Assembly (NCBI GenBank): GCA_018398585.1
Contig: JAGTTD010000005.1
Coordinates: forward strand, 12,575,355 to 12,639,354
Direction: 5' to 3'
Origin: Simmondsia chinensis
Taxonomy: Eukaryota; Streptophyta; Magnoliopsida; Caryophyllales; Simmondsiaceae
Length of the DNA stretch: 64,000 nucleotides
Both the position numbers and the translations under genes were made by a program. Positions 54,804 to 64,000 of the stretch are shown here, piece by piece (within the stretch, counting starts at the first letter, position 1; the number at the start of each line of letters is the position of its first letter). Below the pieces are notes generated by a model, which did not search any database, was not told the origin of the DNA, and saw nothing but the letters and a program-made list of their open reading frames with translations.

Positions 54804-55284
54804 TGCTAGGAAAATGTCTCAAAATATACTTGGTATTTTAGCAGGGATGCCGGGAGGAGGCCAATCGATCGGAGTGAAGGTTGATCGATCAGGAAAGTTA
54901 CGTAAAAGAAGGGCGGTAGCAGTGAGCGAGCCGATTGATTGGTGAGATACCGATCGATCGGGAAGCTCGTTTTCACGGGTCCTATAAAAATGGACGTAGG
55001 GTTTACGTCATTGGAATCCAATTTATACGTGACGTTTTTCCCTTAGCGGTGCCGCCAAACAAATTGAGAGAGAGAGAGAGAAAAGGAGTGATTGTAATTC
55101 TTCTTTTCGATTCAATAATAAAAGCTCCAATCTTTGCCCGTGGTTTTCCCCCCTTCGATTGTAAAGGGGTTGCCATGTAAATAATTATGTCATTTGTGTC
55201 TTGTCTCTTTTAGTCCATTTACTTCTTGTATTATCATAGTATTTGATTCGATTGCATACCGAGAGAGTTATTTATTTCCACACA
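54804..55284 (+). repeat. 5' LTR of copia B
   Basis: This 481-bp LTR runs from TGCTAGGAAAATGTC to TTCCACACA. It keeps GATC palindromes (54865, 54889, 54951) and TATAAAAATGG at 54983. A GAGAGAGAGAG stretch (~55066) and CAATAATAAAAGC (~55114) match copia A. Confidence 0.9.
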
Positions 55285-55320
55285 AATTGGTATCAATGCC
55301 AGGTTATTCGAATTGATACA

Positions 55321-56250
55321 ATGGCATCAGGTATTAAGACCGAGGTAGAGAAGTTCAATGGTCAAGGAAGCTTCAGCTTATGGCAAGTCCGTGTGAAAGG
55401 ACTCCTGACTCAGAACCGCTTGAAAAAAGCACTGGAGGGGAAGGAGAAGAAACACGAGACTACGACCGAGGCATAATGGGAAGAGGATTATGATAAGGCT
55501 CTCACGGCGATTCAGATGTATTTAGTTGATGATGTTTTGTCAGAGGTTTTGGAGATGGAAACTGCAAAGGGGTTATGGGAGAAATTATTAGACATGTTTG
55601 GCCACAAGTCAGTCTCCAACAAACTCGCAGTAAAGCGACGGTTATTCACTTTCCGTATGACAGAAGGTACATCCCTTAAAAACCAATATAGCGAGTTTAC
55701 CTCTATTATACAAGAATTAAAGGAATTAGATGATGTCCCTACGGACGAGGATCAAGCTATGTTGTTACTGTGTTCGCTCTCTAATTCGTGGAAGGGCTTC
55801 GTAGAAAGCATTATATACGAGGGTAGGCCGACCATTACTGTTGATGAGGTGAAAAGAAACCTTGTGAGTAAAGAACGGGTAGATAGGGAGCTATCTGACT
55901 CGGTGAATGACTTAGGTGGTGGTTTGCATGTGAGAAGTAGACCAGAACATAGGGGTTTCAATGGTGGAAAAAATTCTAGGTCTAAATCTTGACATAAGAA
56001 CATGTCGTGCCATTACTGTCACAAGAAAGGGCACCTAAAGATAGACTATTACGAATATAAGAATAAATTGAAAGAAGGTAACAGGGGTGACCATGGCAAA
56101 GATAAGTCCATTGAAGCTAGTGTTGTAGAGGATGATAGTGAAGGGGAGTTTCTATTAGTTGCTGATTCTCAGTCCAGGCCCAAGGATAAGTGGGTCATGG
56201 ATTCAGGTTGTTCATATCACGTTAGTCTGAGACTGGTTCTCCACGTATAA
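55321..56250 (+). pseudogene. Copia B gag and protease
   Basis: Starts at ATG 55321 (MASGIKTEVEKFNGQG), with a stop at 55474 and the capsid resuming near 55516. Here the zinc knuckle CHYCHKKGHLKIDYY (~56008) keeps the His lost in copia A but not the last Cys. Protease WVMDSGCSYHV (~56191) keeps the usual Cys after Gly. A small deletion at ~56225 breaks the frame after the active site. Confidence 0.9.
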
Positions 56251-56254
56251 GTCT

Positions 56255-57600
56255 ATGCAAGGTGGAGTTGTCTTGATGGGTATCGATGTTGTTTGTAAGG
56301 TAGTGGGGATTGGGACAATTTGTGTGAGAATGTTTGATGGGGCTATTAGAACCTTGAGTGATGCACATCACGTCCCAGAGTTAAAGAAGAACTTGATTTC
56401 CCTAGGTACCCTTGAGTCTAGTGGGTACAAATACACTGCTGAAGGTGGAGTCATGCGGATCAGTAAGGGTGCTTTAGTTGTGATGAAAGGAAATGGGGTT
56501 GGTACTTCGTATGAGCTTGCAGTAACAACCATGACAGGTCCAGTTGCTGTTTCCAGATCTGCTATGACAGATGCAGAGATCACAAGACTGTGGCACATGA
56601 GAATGGGTCACATTGGTAATAAGCCATTGTCTGAGCTGAGTAAAAGGGGACTGCTTTATGGTCAGTCAATAGGACTAATAGAATTCTGTGAGCACTGTGT
56701 ATATGGGAAGTAGAAAAGAGTCAACTTGAAGTCAGCAATGCATCAGACAAAGGGAACATTAGATTACATACATTCTGATTTGTGGGGACCTTCCAGAGTG
56801 GCGTCTAAAGGTGGGTGCAGGTATCTTCTAACGTTTGCTGATGATTATTCACATAAAGTTTGGGCCTATTTTCTGAAGCAGAGAAACGAAGTGTATGATA
56901 TCTTCAAGAAATGGAAGATTCTGCTTGAAAAACAGAAAAGGACGCCGATAAAGAGGTTAAGGACTGATAATGGTCTTGAGTTTGTTGAAAGTGACTTCAC
57001 TCGATTTTGTGAAGATCAGGGTATAGTCAGACATAGGACATGTGCAGGCCGACCTCAGATAAATGGAGTGGCTGGAAGATTGAATAGGACGTTACTTAAG
57101 AAGGCTCGATGTAGGCTTTCAAATGCAGGTTTCAAAAGAGAATGGTGGGCATAAGCAGTTAGCATGGCTTGCTATCTTGTGAATAAGACACCGAATTCTT
57201 CATTACAGATGAAGACACCTAAGGAGATTTAGTCTGGTTCTACTTCTGATTAATCTCAAGATTAAAGTATTTGGTTGTCCTGCATATGCGTATGTTAATG
57301 ATGGAAAGCTGGAGCATAGGGCCAAGAAATGCATCTTTCTTGGTTATTCGTCTGGTGTGAAGGGATATAGATTGTGGGATCCCAGTGCTCAGAAGTTTCT
57401 GACTAGTAGAGATATTACCTTTGATGATTCTGCTCTACTACATCCGCCACACACACCCTCATTTGACAGTGATACAGTTCAGGTTGAGACACCTGATGTT
57501 ATAAAGATATAGTCAGATCAGCAGGTCGTTCAGCTAGAAAGTATTCTAACACCTCAGGTATGGGTTTCTGATGTTGTTATTGATAATGTAGAAATAAGTC
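56255..57600 (+). pseudogene. Copia B protease end and integrase
   Basis: LWHMRMGHIGN (~56590) is complete here, unlike in copia A. The integrase core has Asp in HSDLWGP (~56775) and Asp in TDNGLEF (~56960), but the Glu position reads NGVAGRLNR (~57065), a Glu-to-Gly change. Stops lie at 56711 and 57152, and frameshifts continue to ~57600 through the GKR-like part (CIFLGYSSGVKGYRLWDP, ~57330). Confidence 0.9.
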
Positions 57601-57637
57601 AGCAGGCGAGAATAATACTATAGCTGGTGGTAGACCG

Positions 57638-58546
57638 AGACGAAAGATCAGGCCTCCAGAGAGAGATGGGTATGAGGAGATGATTGCTTATGCTCTCACT
57701 ACTGCTGAGTCTTTAGATGACAATGAGCCAAATTTGTATTCAGAGGCTGTATCAAGATCAGATGCTGAGAAGTGGCTCGCTGCTACGAGTGAAGAGATGC
57801 AGTCTCTTCATAAGAACCAAACATGGGAACTGGTGAAGCCTCAATTAGGGAAAAGACTGATAGGTTGCAAATGGGTCTTCAAAAGAAAAGAGGACATTCC
57901 TGGAGTTGAAGATGTAAGATACAAGGCACGTTTGGTAGCTAAAGGCTACAGTCAGGTACAAGGTATTGATTTTCATGATATATTTTCACCTGTAGTTAGA
58001 AATACTTCGATTCGTGTGCTTTTGTCTTTAGTTGCTATGCATGACTTAGAGCTTGAGCAGTTAGATGTAAAGATTGCATTTTTGCATGGTGAACTAGAAC
58101 AGAGTATCTATATGCATCAGCCCGAGAGCTTCACTGTAAAAGGAAAGGAAGGTCATGTATGTTTGCTTAAGAGGTCTTTATATGGTCTGACGCAGTCTCC
58201 TAGGCAGTGGTATAAGAGATTTGATCAGTTCATGACAAGTCATGGGTACATCAGGAGTAAGTACGATAGTTGTGTGTACTTCAGAAAGATTGATTCAGGC
58301 TTTGTTTATTTGCTTTTGGACGTTGATGATATGTTGATTGCAGCATGAAACATGAAGGATGTTGATGACTTGAAATCTATGTTGAAGAGTGAGTTTGAGA
58401 TGAAAGATCTTGGATCAGCTAAGAAGATCTTGGGCATGGAAATTCGTAGAGACCGAAAAGCCGAAAAATTATACTTGTCTCTGGAGAAGAATATTGAGAA
58501 GGTGTTAGACAGGTTTCATATGAAGGATGCTAACCCAGTTATCACG
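57638..58546 (+). pseudogene. Copia B reverse transcriptase, truncated
   Basis: An open piece of 222 codons (57680-58348) covers fingers and palm: GCKWVFKRK, YKARLVAKGYSQVQG, LDVKIAFLHGE, SLYGLTQSPRQWY and the catalytic box as DVDDMLIAA (Tyr to Asp before Val; both catalytic Asp kept). A stop at 58346 precedes KDVDDLKSMLKSEFEMKDLG and the EKVLDRFHMKDANPV segment, which ends at the LTR of element C. Confidence 0.9.
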
Positions 58547-59168
58547 TGTCACAATCCTCAAGGTTGTGACGGCTGACGTGTAGGACTTAGGCCCGTTTAA
58601 TGACAAGGGGCTAAGAAAGAGAAGAGAAATAGAGTTTAGATAAGAGAAAGAGTTAGAGTAAGATGAGAGAAATAGAGCAAGATGAGAGTTGAGAGAATTA
58701 GATGAGTAAAATGAGAGAGATATTTCATTAATTGTTGATTGAATACAAAATGAATTATAATTATCCTATTTATTGAATTACAAGAATTATTAAAAAATAA
58801 TGTCCAAAAATATAAAATACATCAAGTAAATCTAGAATAATATCTTAGAGAATATTCTTAACGGCTAGGGAGGAGCGGCTCTAACGGCTAGTTAGGCGCG
58901 TCCCTGGGCATGGCTAAGCTGCAGCACGGCACCGGGAGGGACGCTGGGGACGCGGCACTGACACGGGACTGGGACGCGAACTGGACACGTGTTGACATGG
59001 CCTAGGATGCGAACTGGCAGTGACAGGCACGGCACCTTGACAACCTTGGCTACGAACTGGGACATGACCTGAGCAGCGAGCTGGGCAGCGACTAGGCACG
59101 ACTAGGCACGGACCCCTGCTGATATCTAGACAATGTCAAGGAAACCCGATAGTGTCATGACCATGACA
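58547..59168 (-). repeat. 3' LTR of gypsy C
   Basis: Read on the minus strand, it starts TGTCATGGTCATGACAC at 59168, directly after the purine tract AAGGAAGGGGTAT, and ends GGATTGTGACA at 58547: 622 bp. The U3 side (58880-59115) is GC-rich with repeated GGGACGCG / GAACTGG-type words; the rest is AT-rich. TCACG (58542-58546) is the candidate target duplication. Confidence 0.82.
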
Positions 59169-59197
59169 ATACCCCTTCCTTAAGCTAATCCTTGTCC

Positions 59198-59650
59198 TCA
59201 AGGATTGAAATGTGGAAATTGGCCTTGGATGAAAGCCCAATCCTCCCAAGTCGCGGCCTCACCTGGCATGTTTTCCCATTGCACGAGAACTTGAGTCATC
59301 TTTTTACCTTTGTACGTTAGGGTGCGTTGTTTGAGGACCTTCTTGGGTTGAACTTTGGGGTGACCATCCTGGTCACAACTAGGCAAAGAGACACTAGGTA
59401 CAACATTATCTCCAATTTTTTTCTTAAGTCATGAGACATGAAAAACGGGGTGTATTTTGGATTCCTGAGGTGGTTCCAATTTATAGGCGACCTTTCCTAC
59501 CTTTGCAAGTATCTTAAATGGGCCATAATACCTAGCGGCTAATTTGAGGTTACGCTGCATGGCAACCGAGGTTTGGCGATATGGTTGTAACTTTAAGTAC
59601 ACTAAGTCTCCTATGTCAAGTTCTCATTCGCTCCTATGTAGGTCGGCCTG
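59198..59650 (-). pseudogene. Integrase C-terminus and chromodomain of gypsy C
   Basis: The minus strand reads a RVAYKLEPPQ-type segment (~59470), a stop in HVS.LKKKIGDNVV (~59430), PSVSLPSCDQDG, then VLKQRTLTYKGKKMTQVLVQW and PGEAATWEDWAFIQGQFPHFNP, a typical chromovirus chromodomain half, ending at 59198 just before the polypurine tract. Confidence 0.88.
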
Positions 59651-60430
59651 TTACTTATAACGATGTTGTGCCTCGACTAGGTTTTCTCTTAAGAGGTTAA
59701 CCATAGTTTGCCGTTCATTAACCAAGTCTTCTATCGCGGGGGAAGAAGATACACATGGGTAGTCTATAGCCGAAATCCTAGGTTCATACCCATAAAGAGC
59801 AAACAAGGGTGTAGTTTTAATATAGGAATGGTAGTTAGTGTTATACCAAAATTCCGCAAGTGCTAACCATTGAGCCCATGCCTTCGGTTTGTTCAAGGCC
59901 ATGGCACATAGATAGTTCTCTAAACATTGATTCACACACTCGGTTTGGCCATCGGATTGGGGATTGTAGGAGTTACTCATGTTGAGTCCCACGCCGACCA
60001 ACCGAAATAATTCCTTGCGAACAATGCTTTGGATGGTGCCATCCCGATCCCATATTATGTTTTTGGGTAGCCCATGTAAACGATATATATTGCCAAGAAA
60101 AATTTGCGCCACTTTGGTGGATGTGAACGGATGTGTTACAGCTATGAAATGAGCATACTTAGTGAAATGATCAACTACTACTAATATTGTATCCTTACCC
60201 ATGGACGTAGGCAATCCCTCATCAAAGTCAAGACTTACACTTTCCCAAGCTTGGCTAGGAATGGGTAATGGTTGAAGAAGTCCGGGGTAGGCCACATGCT
60301 CGGTCTTGGTGCGTTGACATACGTCACACCTAGAAATCCAATCACTCAAGCTCTTTTTCAAGTTAGGCGAATAGAATAAACGTTTTGCTCGTATCAAGGA
60401 TCCTTGGACATCGGAGTGCCCTCAAACCGG
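59651..60430 (-). pseudogene. Integrase core of gypsy C
   Basis: About 248 codons are open. Zinc-binding CDVCQRTKTE (~60325), catalytic Asp in SLDFDEGLP (~60230), Asp in WDRDGTIQS (~60045, usually SDRD) and Glu in DGQTECVNQCLE (~59950) are all present, so the DDE triad is intact. A stop near 60422, in HDSPV.GHS, separates it from RNase H. Confidence 0.9.
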
Positions 60431-61019
60431 GGAATCATGTAGGGCGTGAATAATTTTAGTGCGCAAGTCCGTGTTTTCCCCTATGTAAATACGACCTTTA
60501 TACCGTAAGACACCACCATGATGATTGAAAGGGCCTTGAGCCAAAAGATCAAGGGTAGCGTGGGTAATGAGATCTGGGGCACGCTTGTCGTTGTCATAGC
60601 TTGCCTCGACATCGCGTACCCGTTGGGGTACCACACTAGTGAGGACCGAACAAGACCCTAACTCACATTCCTCATCACGTCTAGATAGTGCATCTGCGGC
60701 TCTATTTTCAACTCCTTTGCGGTACACAATAGAGTAACTTAGGCCCATGAGTTTGGACATACCCTTTTGTTGCAATTGGGTAGTCACACATTGGTCTAAC
60801 AAGAAACGTAGGCTAGCGTCGTCGGTTTTAATAACGAAATGGTTATTAAGTAGCTAGTGACGCCATTTTTCAATGGCCATTAGGATTGCCATGAGCTCTT
60901 TTCATATACGGACAGCCCTAAGTGGCAAGGACCTAAGGTCTGACTAAGATAAGCTATAGGTCTACCTTCTTGACTCAAAACCGCACCAATACCTATGCCA
61001 CAAGCTGTTAAGGTTTCAA
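60422..61019 (-). pseudogene. RNase H and linker of gypsy C, cut at its start
   Basis: GIGAVLSQEGRPIAYLSQTLGP (~60985-60920) leads, with a shift near 60900 and a stop near 60856, to YRKGVENRAADALSRRDEE (~60730-60670) and the linker GGVLRYKGRIYIGENTDLR. The N-terminal strand before GIGAVL is lost at the junction with element D. Confidence 0.88.
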
Positions 61020-61581
61020 TGATTGCTCTTGAAGCTCAACCTTAGTTGGGATAGAGAGAGTATGAGATTGGAAGAGAATATAGAGTTTAGATGAGATAAG
61101 AAGGGAAAAGAGTGAGAAGTGGAGAGAGATATCAAAAGATATCAAATTCAATCATCAAAGTTATTTTTTTTTTTTTTTTTTTTAATACAAGCTAGAGCCA
61201 TCTATTTATACTACTTCCTCCTAGGATGGCTTAGACTAAAAATATCTAGAGATACATTGCATTTGGACCAAGGAGCTAACCGACTTAACCACCAGCTAGC
61301 TAATTAGCCGCCAACCTTGACCGGGCAATGACCTCCTAAACAAGACCACGCTGAAGCTCACTTATTACATGACTTAACAAGTGACTTATGCAACTACTTA
61401 CATCAAGACTCGATCTAGATACAATATCAACAAACTAATACATCTTTCCTAGACCAAATGATCGTCATATGGCTGCAAGACAGCCACCAATGCAGGACAC
61501 ACATGCTAACAACAGCAGCATAGCAGCAGGACAGCATCACAGCCACCACGAGTTCATGCCTCGGATTCTCGGATCATAACA
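61020..61581 (-). repeat. 3' LTR of element D
   Basis: On the minus strand this reads TGTTATGATCCGAGAATCC at 61581 to CAAGAGCAATCA at 61020, 562 bp with TG..CA ends. TATAAATA (61203-61210, minus strand) is a likely TATA box, and an A-run lies at 61164-61183. The end (GTTGAGCTTCAAGAGCA) recalls the GTTGAGATCAAG end of the gypsy LTR at 3062. Confidence 0.75.
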
Positions 61582-64000
61582 TTCCCCTCCCCTTGAAAAC
61601 ATTCTTGTCCTCAATAATAGAAGAGAGTTGTAATAATGAAGAACACTTATTGCATATGAAAAGATAGCTGAAGTAATCAATTCTTGTTGAATCTCTGCAG
61701 CTAAAGAGCACCTGGGTGCTGAAGTTATTGCACTGGAATTTGCTGAAATGTGTTGCCACTGGAACGAACCAATTGAGGATGTAACTCTGAAATGCAGCAA
61801 GTACATGAGGATGGCATCTTGTCTTGATACAATGCTTGCGTTTGAAAGTATAATATTCTTCAGGAGGTCTACAACGATCAAACCAAACATCACAACCCCA
61901 CATGAAGCCGTTAACACAGCCCAAACTTCTATCTTGCTGCTGAGAATCATAAAATGCAGCAACAATTTTGTCATCTTGCTGGTCAAATGATGCATAACAG
62001 AGTTTAAATGTCATCAAACCCATACAACTGCACATGAAGTTCTTAAGCATCTCGGGAGGCCTTCCAAACTCAAACCAAGAGAACCAAGCATCTAATTCTG
62101 CTTGTAGACATTCCACATTGCAGCTCCAACAACCCAATTTCTTGATTATGGAAACAAAACACATTGAAATTCAATAAGGATGCAGCTGTAACTCCTTCAT
62201 CTTGGATCTTATCCAAAATTTGTATTGCCTACACATCCACATTCTAGACCAACTCAGATCATGCTCAACAAACTCTTGATTGTTTCCTAAATCCACATGA
62301 TTAGCTGCAGAACCCATAATTTCAGCAATGCAAACCTGGTGTAACTCATAATGACAGATTTCAGCTCGATTTCTGTCCCTATGGAAGCTCATTGATATGA
62401 ACAAGTTATGACACCTTCCTAAAATCATTATAGCACCAATCACATTCCATTTGAGCAACTCATTAACTGCTGTCAGTGAAAAAATTGTAATTCCCCAAAG
62501 ACTTTCAGCAGCTTCTGCTTCTATTGCTGGACCCTTGATTGTGAGCTTGTACGATCTGAAATTTTTAGCCACTTCTTCCCAAACTCTTGTATAGATCACA
62601 CAAATTAGGAGTTCATAAATCATTGTTGAATGCCAATTGCACAATGTCATAACTTGAACACCCAAAACATTCTAATCGACACTGTCAATGCTGCAGCACA
62701 CACCTTCCAACCTGTTCTCAAGTCTTTCCTGGATCCAAAGCTCTTCCAGCCACCAAATATACCTCAAATGATCAAGATTTTCTTCCTTGTCAACCATCTC
62801 AAGCATGAGTAACAAATATAGCAAGTGAAAATACCAACAGAATTCTTGAACAGCTTTAAACTTCTTCAAAATCAGAGTTGATATGTTCCAAACTTCTTTG
62901 CTGATATTTATTTTGATTTTGACTGGAGTTTTCCTCAATCTTGCATTGATCTTTTCCATCCAAACATTAAGAAATTATTGAGGCTTATGCATATGATTTT
63001 TCCATTCAGATCCACCACTGCAGATCACCTCAAACACATTCACATTCTGCTTCTGACTAGGGAGCTTCAGTTGCTATTGGTACTCATTTTGTAGCCTGCA
63101 ACACGCAAAAGCCATTCCCACACAGCTTGCCATTCTGACTAGGGAGCTTCATCATGACCCACAGCCAAAACTGGCACTGAGTTGTTCATCATCTAACAGC
63201 AGCACAGCTTTTCCAACCACTTGTAATTCATCCTTTCCCGGATCAAAGGGACTTCCAACTTCAAACACACAAGTTAAAGCACCTGTTGTACTGATTTTGG
63301 TCTGAACAGAATTCAGCTCCAGCACATTACTGAAATTATACACCTCCAACAACTCAATTGCTTGTATAGGCACAATGCTTCTCCTTTGTTTAACCTTGAA
63401 ATGCACTCTTGCAACTCGATTAATTCTTTTCAGTAGAAAATCAAACCTTTTCGGCTTCATATAAACTTCAAAATCTTCTCCCGGATCAGAAGGCAAGTCG
63501 TCATAAGAGTGTACATTTGAATACTCTATTTCTCTACTCCAAGAACCTTGCAATGTATCAATTGCATCACTACCAACACAAAGTAATTGCTGATTACGAG
63601 TATCAAGATGCCTTTTGTGGTGCTTTCATTGTCCCTGCAGCAGTAACATCAAAATTTTCATTAAGTTACTTCGGGTCGGCATAGCTCTCTGCTTGATTGT
63701 TGTAAAGACTTCATAGTGATCCACTTGTAACATCAAATCATCCTTTCGAGACCATGACTCAATCATTGACTTGTCATGCTTCAATTTCTACTTAGTAATC
63801 TTCTTTTGACCCAAAAAATCCTTCAACGCTTCATTAAGATGGTTCCTCTTTGCCTTATTCTTTGCTTTCTTTAACATTCCTTTGACATGAAAATCGTATT
63901 CCCATTCCAGATGCATGCCATATTGTGCCTCAACATCCGTAAGATACTCTAACTCAAGCAAAGAGTCTTCATAAGGATCATCTTGCTCAAACTCAGGTAC
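61574..64000 (-). pseudogene. Long decayed ORF of unknown function in element D (~809 codons)
   Basis: I do not recognise this protein. From 64000 down to a stop at 61574, a single minus-strand frame has only eight internal stops (at 63788, 63626, 63152, 63149, 63074, 62975, 62672 and 62171) and no frameshift that I can see. Chance would give about 38 or more. Visible parts: an acidic N-terminal stretch (DDPYEDSLLELEYLTD), a basic segment HVKGMLKKAKNKAKRNH (~63886-63835), an FEVYMKPKRFDFLLKRINRVARVHFKVK region (~63465-63385), and a Cys/Trp-rich C-terminal half with several hydrophobic helices. The last residues IIEDKNVFKGRGML are encoded by the polypurine tract and the first LTR bases, as in gypsy pol C-termini. 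It may be an extra ORF downstream of pol, or the sole protein of a non-autonomous element. Confidence 0.6.

Larger units (their letters stand above)
54804..58546 (+). mobile_element. Copia element B (same family as A), truncated by gypsy C
   Basis: 5' LTR 54804-55284, primer-site-like ATTGGTATCAATGCCAGG (55286), then gag-PR-INT-RT collinear and clearly homologous to copia A up to 58541. There the minus-strand element C begins (AACCCAGTTATCACG against AATCCAGTTAGTACG in A). RNase H and the 3' LTR are not in the window; they should lie beyond elements C and D. Confidence 0.92.
58547..61019 (-). mobile_element. Ty3/gypsy chromovirus C, minus strand, truncated by element D
   Basis: From right to left: RNase H, integrase, chromodomain-like C-terminus, polypurine tract, 3' LTR. 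The element is cut within RNase H at 61019 by the LTR of element D. Its gag, PR, RT and 5' LTR must lie beyond the window. Confidence 0.88.
61020..64000 (-). mobile_element. LTR element D, minus strand, continuing beyond the window
   Basis: A 3' LTR (61020-61581) is preceded on the minus strand by the purine tract AAGGGGAGGGGAATG, and upstream of that by a long decayed reading frame with no known retroelement domain. The element inserted into gypsy C RNase H; TTCAA (61015-61019) would be the target duplication. The 5' LTR and any gag/pol lie to the right of 64000. Confidence 0.75.

Overview
The window is plant nuclear DNA made almost entirely of old, nested transposable elements. I found no convincing single-copy host gene, tRNA, rRNA or CRISPR array. 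The kingdom call rests on Ty1/copia and Ty3/gypsy polyproteins of plant type, LTR elements primed by initiator tRNA-Met, a plant L1 ORF1 (DUF4283-like), an RTE LINE, a tRNA-derived SINE, and CACTA and MITE termini. It is probably an angiosperm. The species cannot be read from the sequence.

Layout, left to right. 1-3062: 3' part of a stop-riddled gypsy chromovirus with its 3' LTR, sitting just upstream of the polypurine tract and ~2 kb LTR (3111-5095) of another element. 6.1-6.6 kb: LINE RNase H fragment. 6.9-9.56 kb: short-LTR copia relic, cut by a second copy of the 2-kb LTR family (9559-~10130). 10.25-11.34 kb: ~102-bp satellite with a dimeric 204-bp order. ~11.6-12.2 kb: CACTA-type end. 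14.1-14.3 kb: SINE. 14734-19735: complete but inactive copia element A (Tork/Tnt1-like) with TSD TAATG. 20.0-20.6 kb: third copy of the 2-kb LTR family, inverted. 21719-29720: an 8-kb non-coding LTR element (LARD-like) with TSD ACCGC, carrying at least six tandem-repeat blocks, inserted in a copia relic that resumes at 29726 and runs to about 31.96 kb. 34-35.2 kb: minus-strand copia RT relic meeting a plus-strand copia end head-on. 36.34-36.79 kb: 49-bp minisatellite. 37308-45280: gypsy element whose 3' LTR was split at 42187/44991 by a second, internally deleted gypsy element (42188-44990, TSD CTTTC). 46.2-48.95 kb: L1 fragments, including an ORF1-only L1. 49.4-51.8 kb: CACTA end, a 321-bp MITE with TSD TAA, and a hAT-like GAGCT-rich repeat. 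52553-54155: 5'-truncated RTE LINE with an 11-bp TSD candidate. 54804-58546: copia element B, sister of A. It is cut by minus-strand gypsy C (58547-61019), which is itself cut by minus-strand LTR element D (61020 to beyond the window).

The elements do not form a pathway. They record successive insertions. The most unusual content is element D: next to its 3' LTR it carries one reading frame of about 809 codons with only eight internal stops and no recognisable retrotransposon domain. Next come the 8-kb LARD with its repeat arrays, the dimeric satellite, the ORF1-only LINE, and stop codons in the first gypsy element that look like C-to-T decay at CAG/CTG sites.
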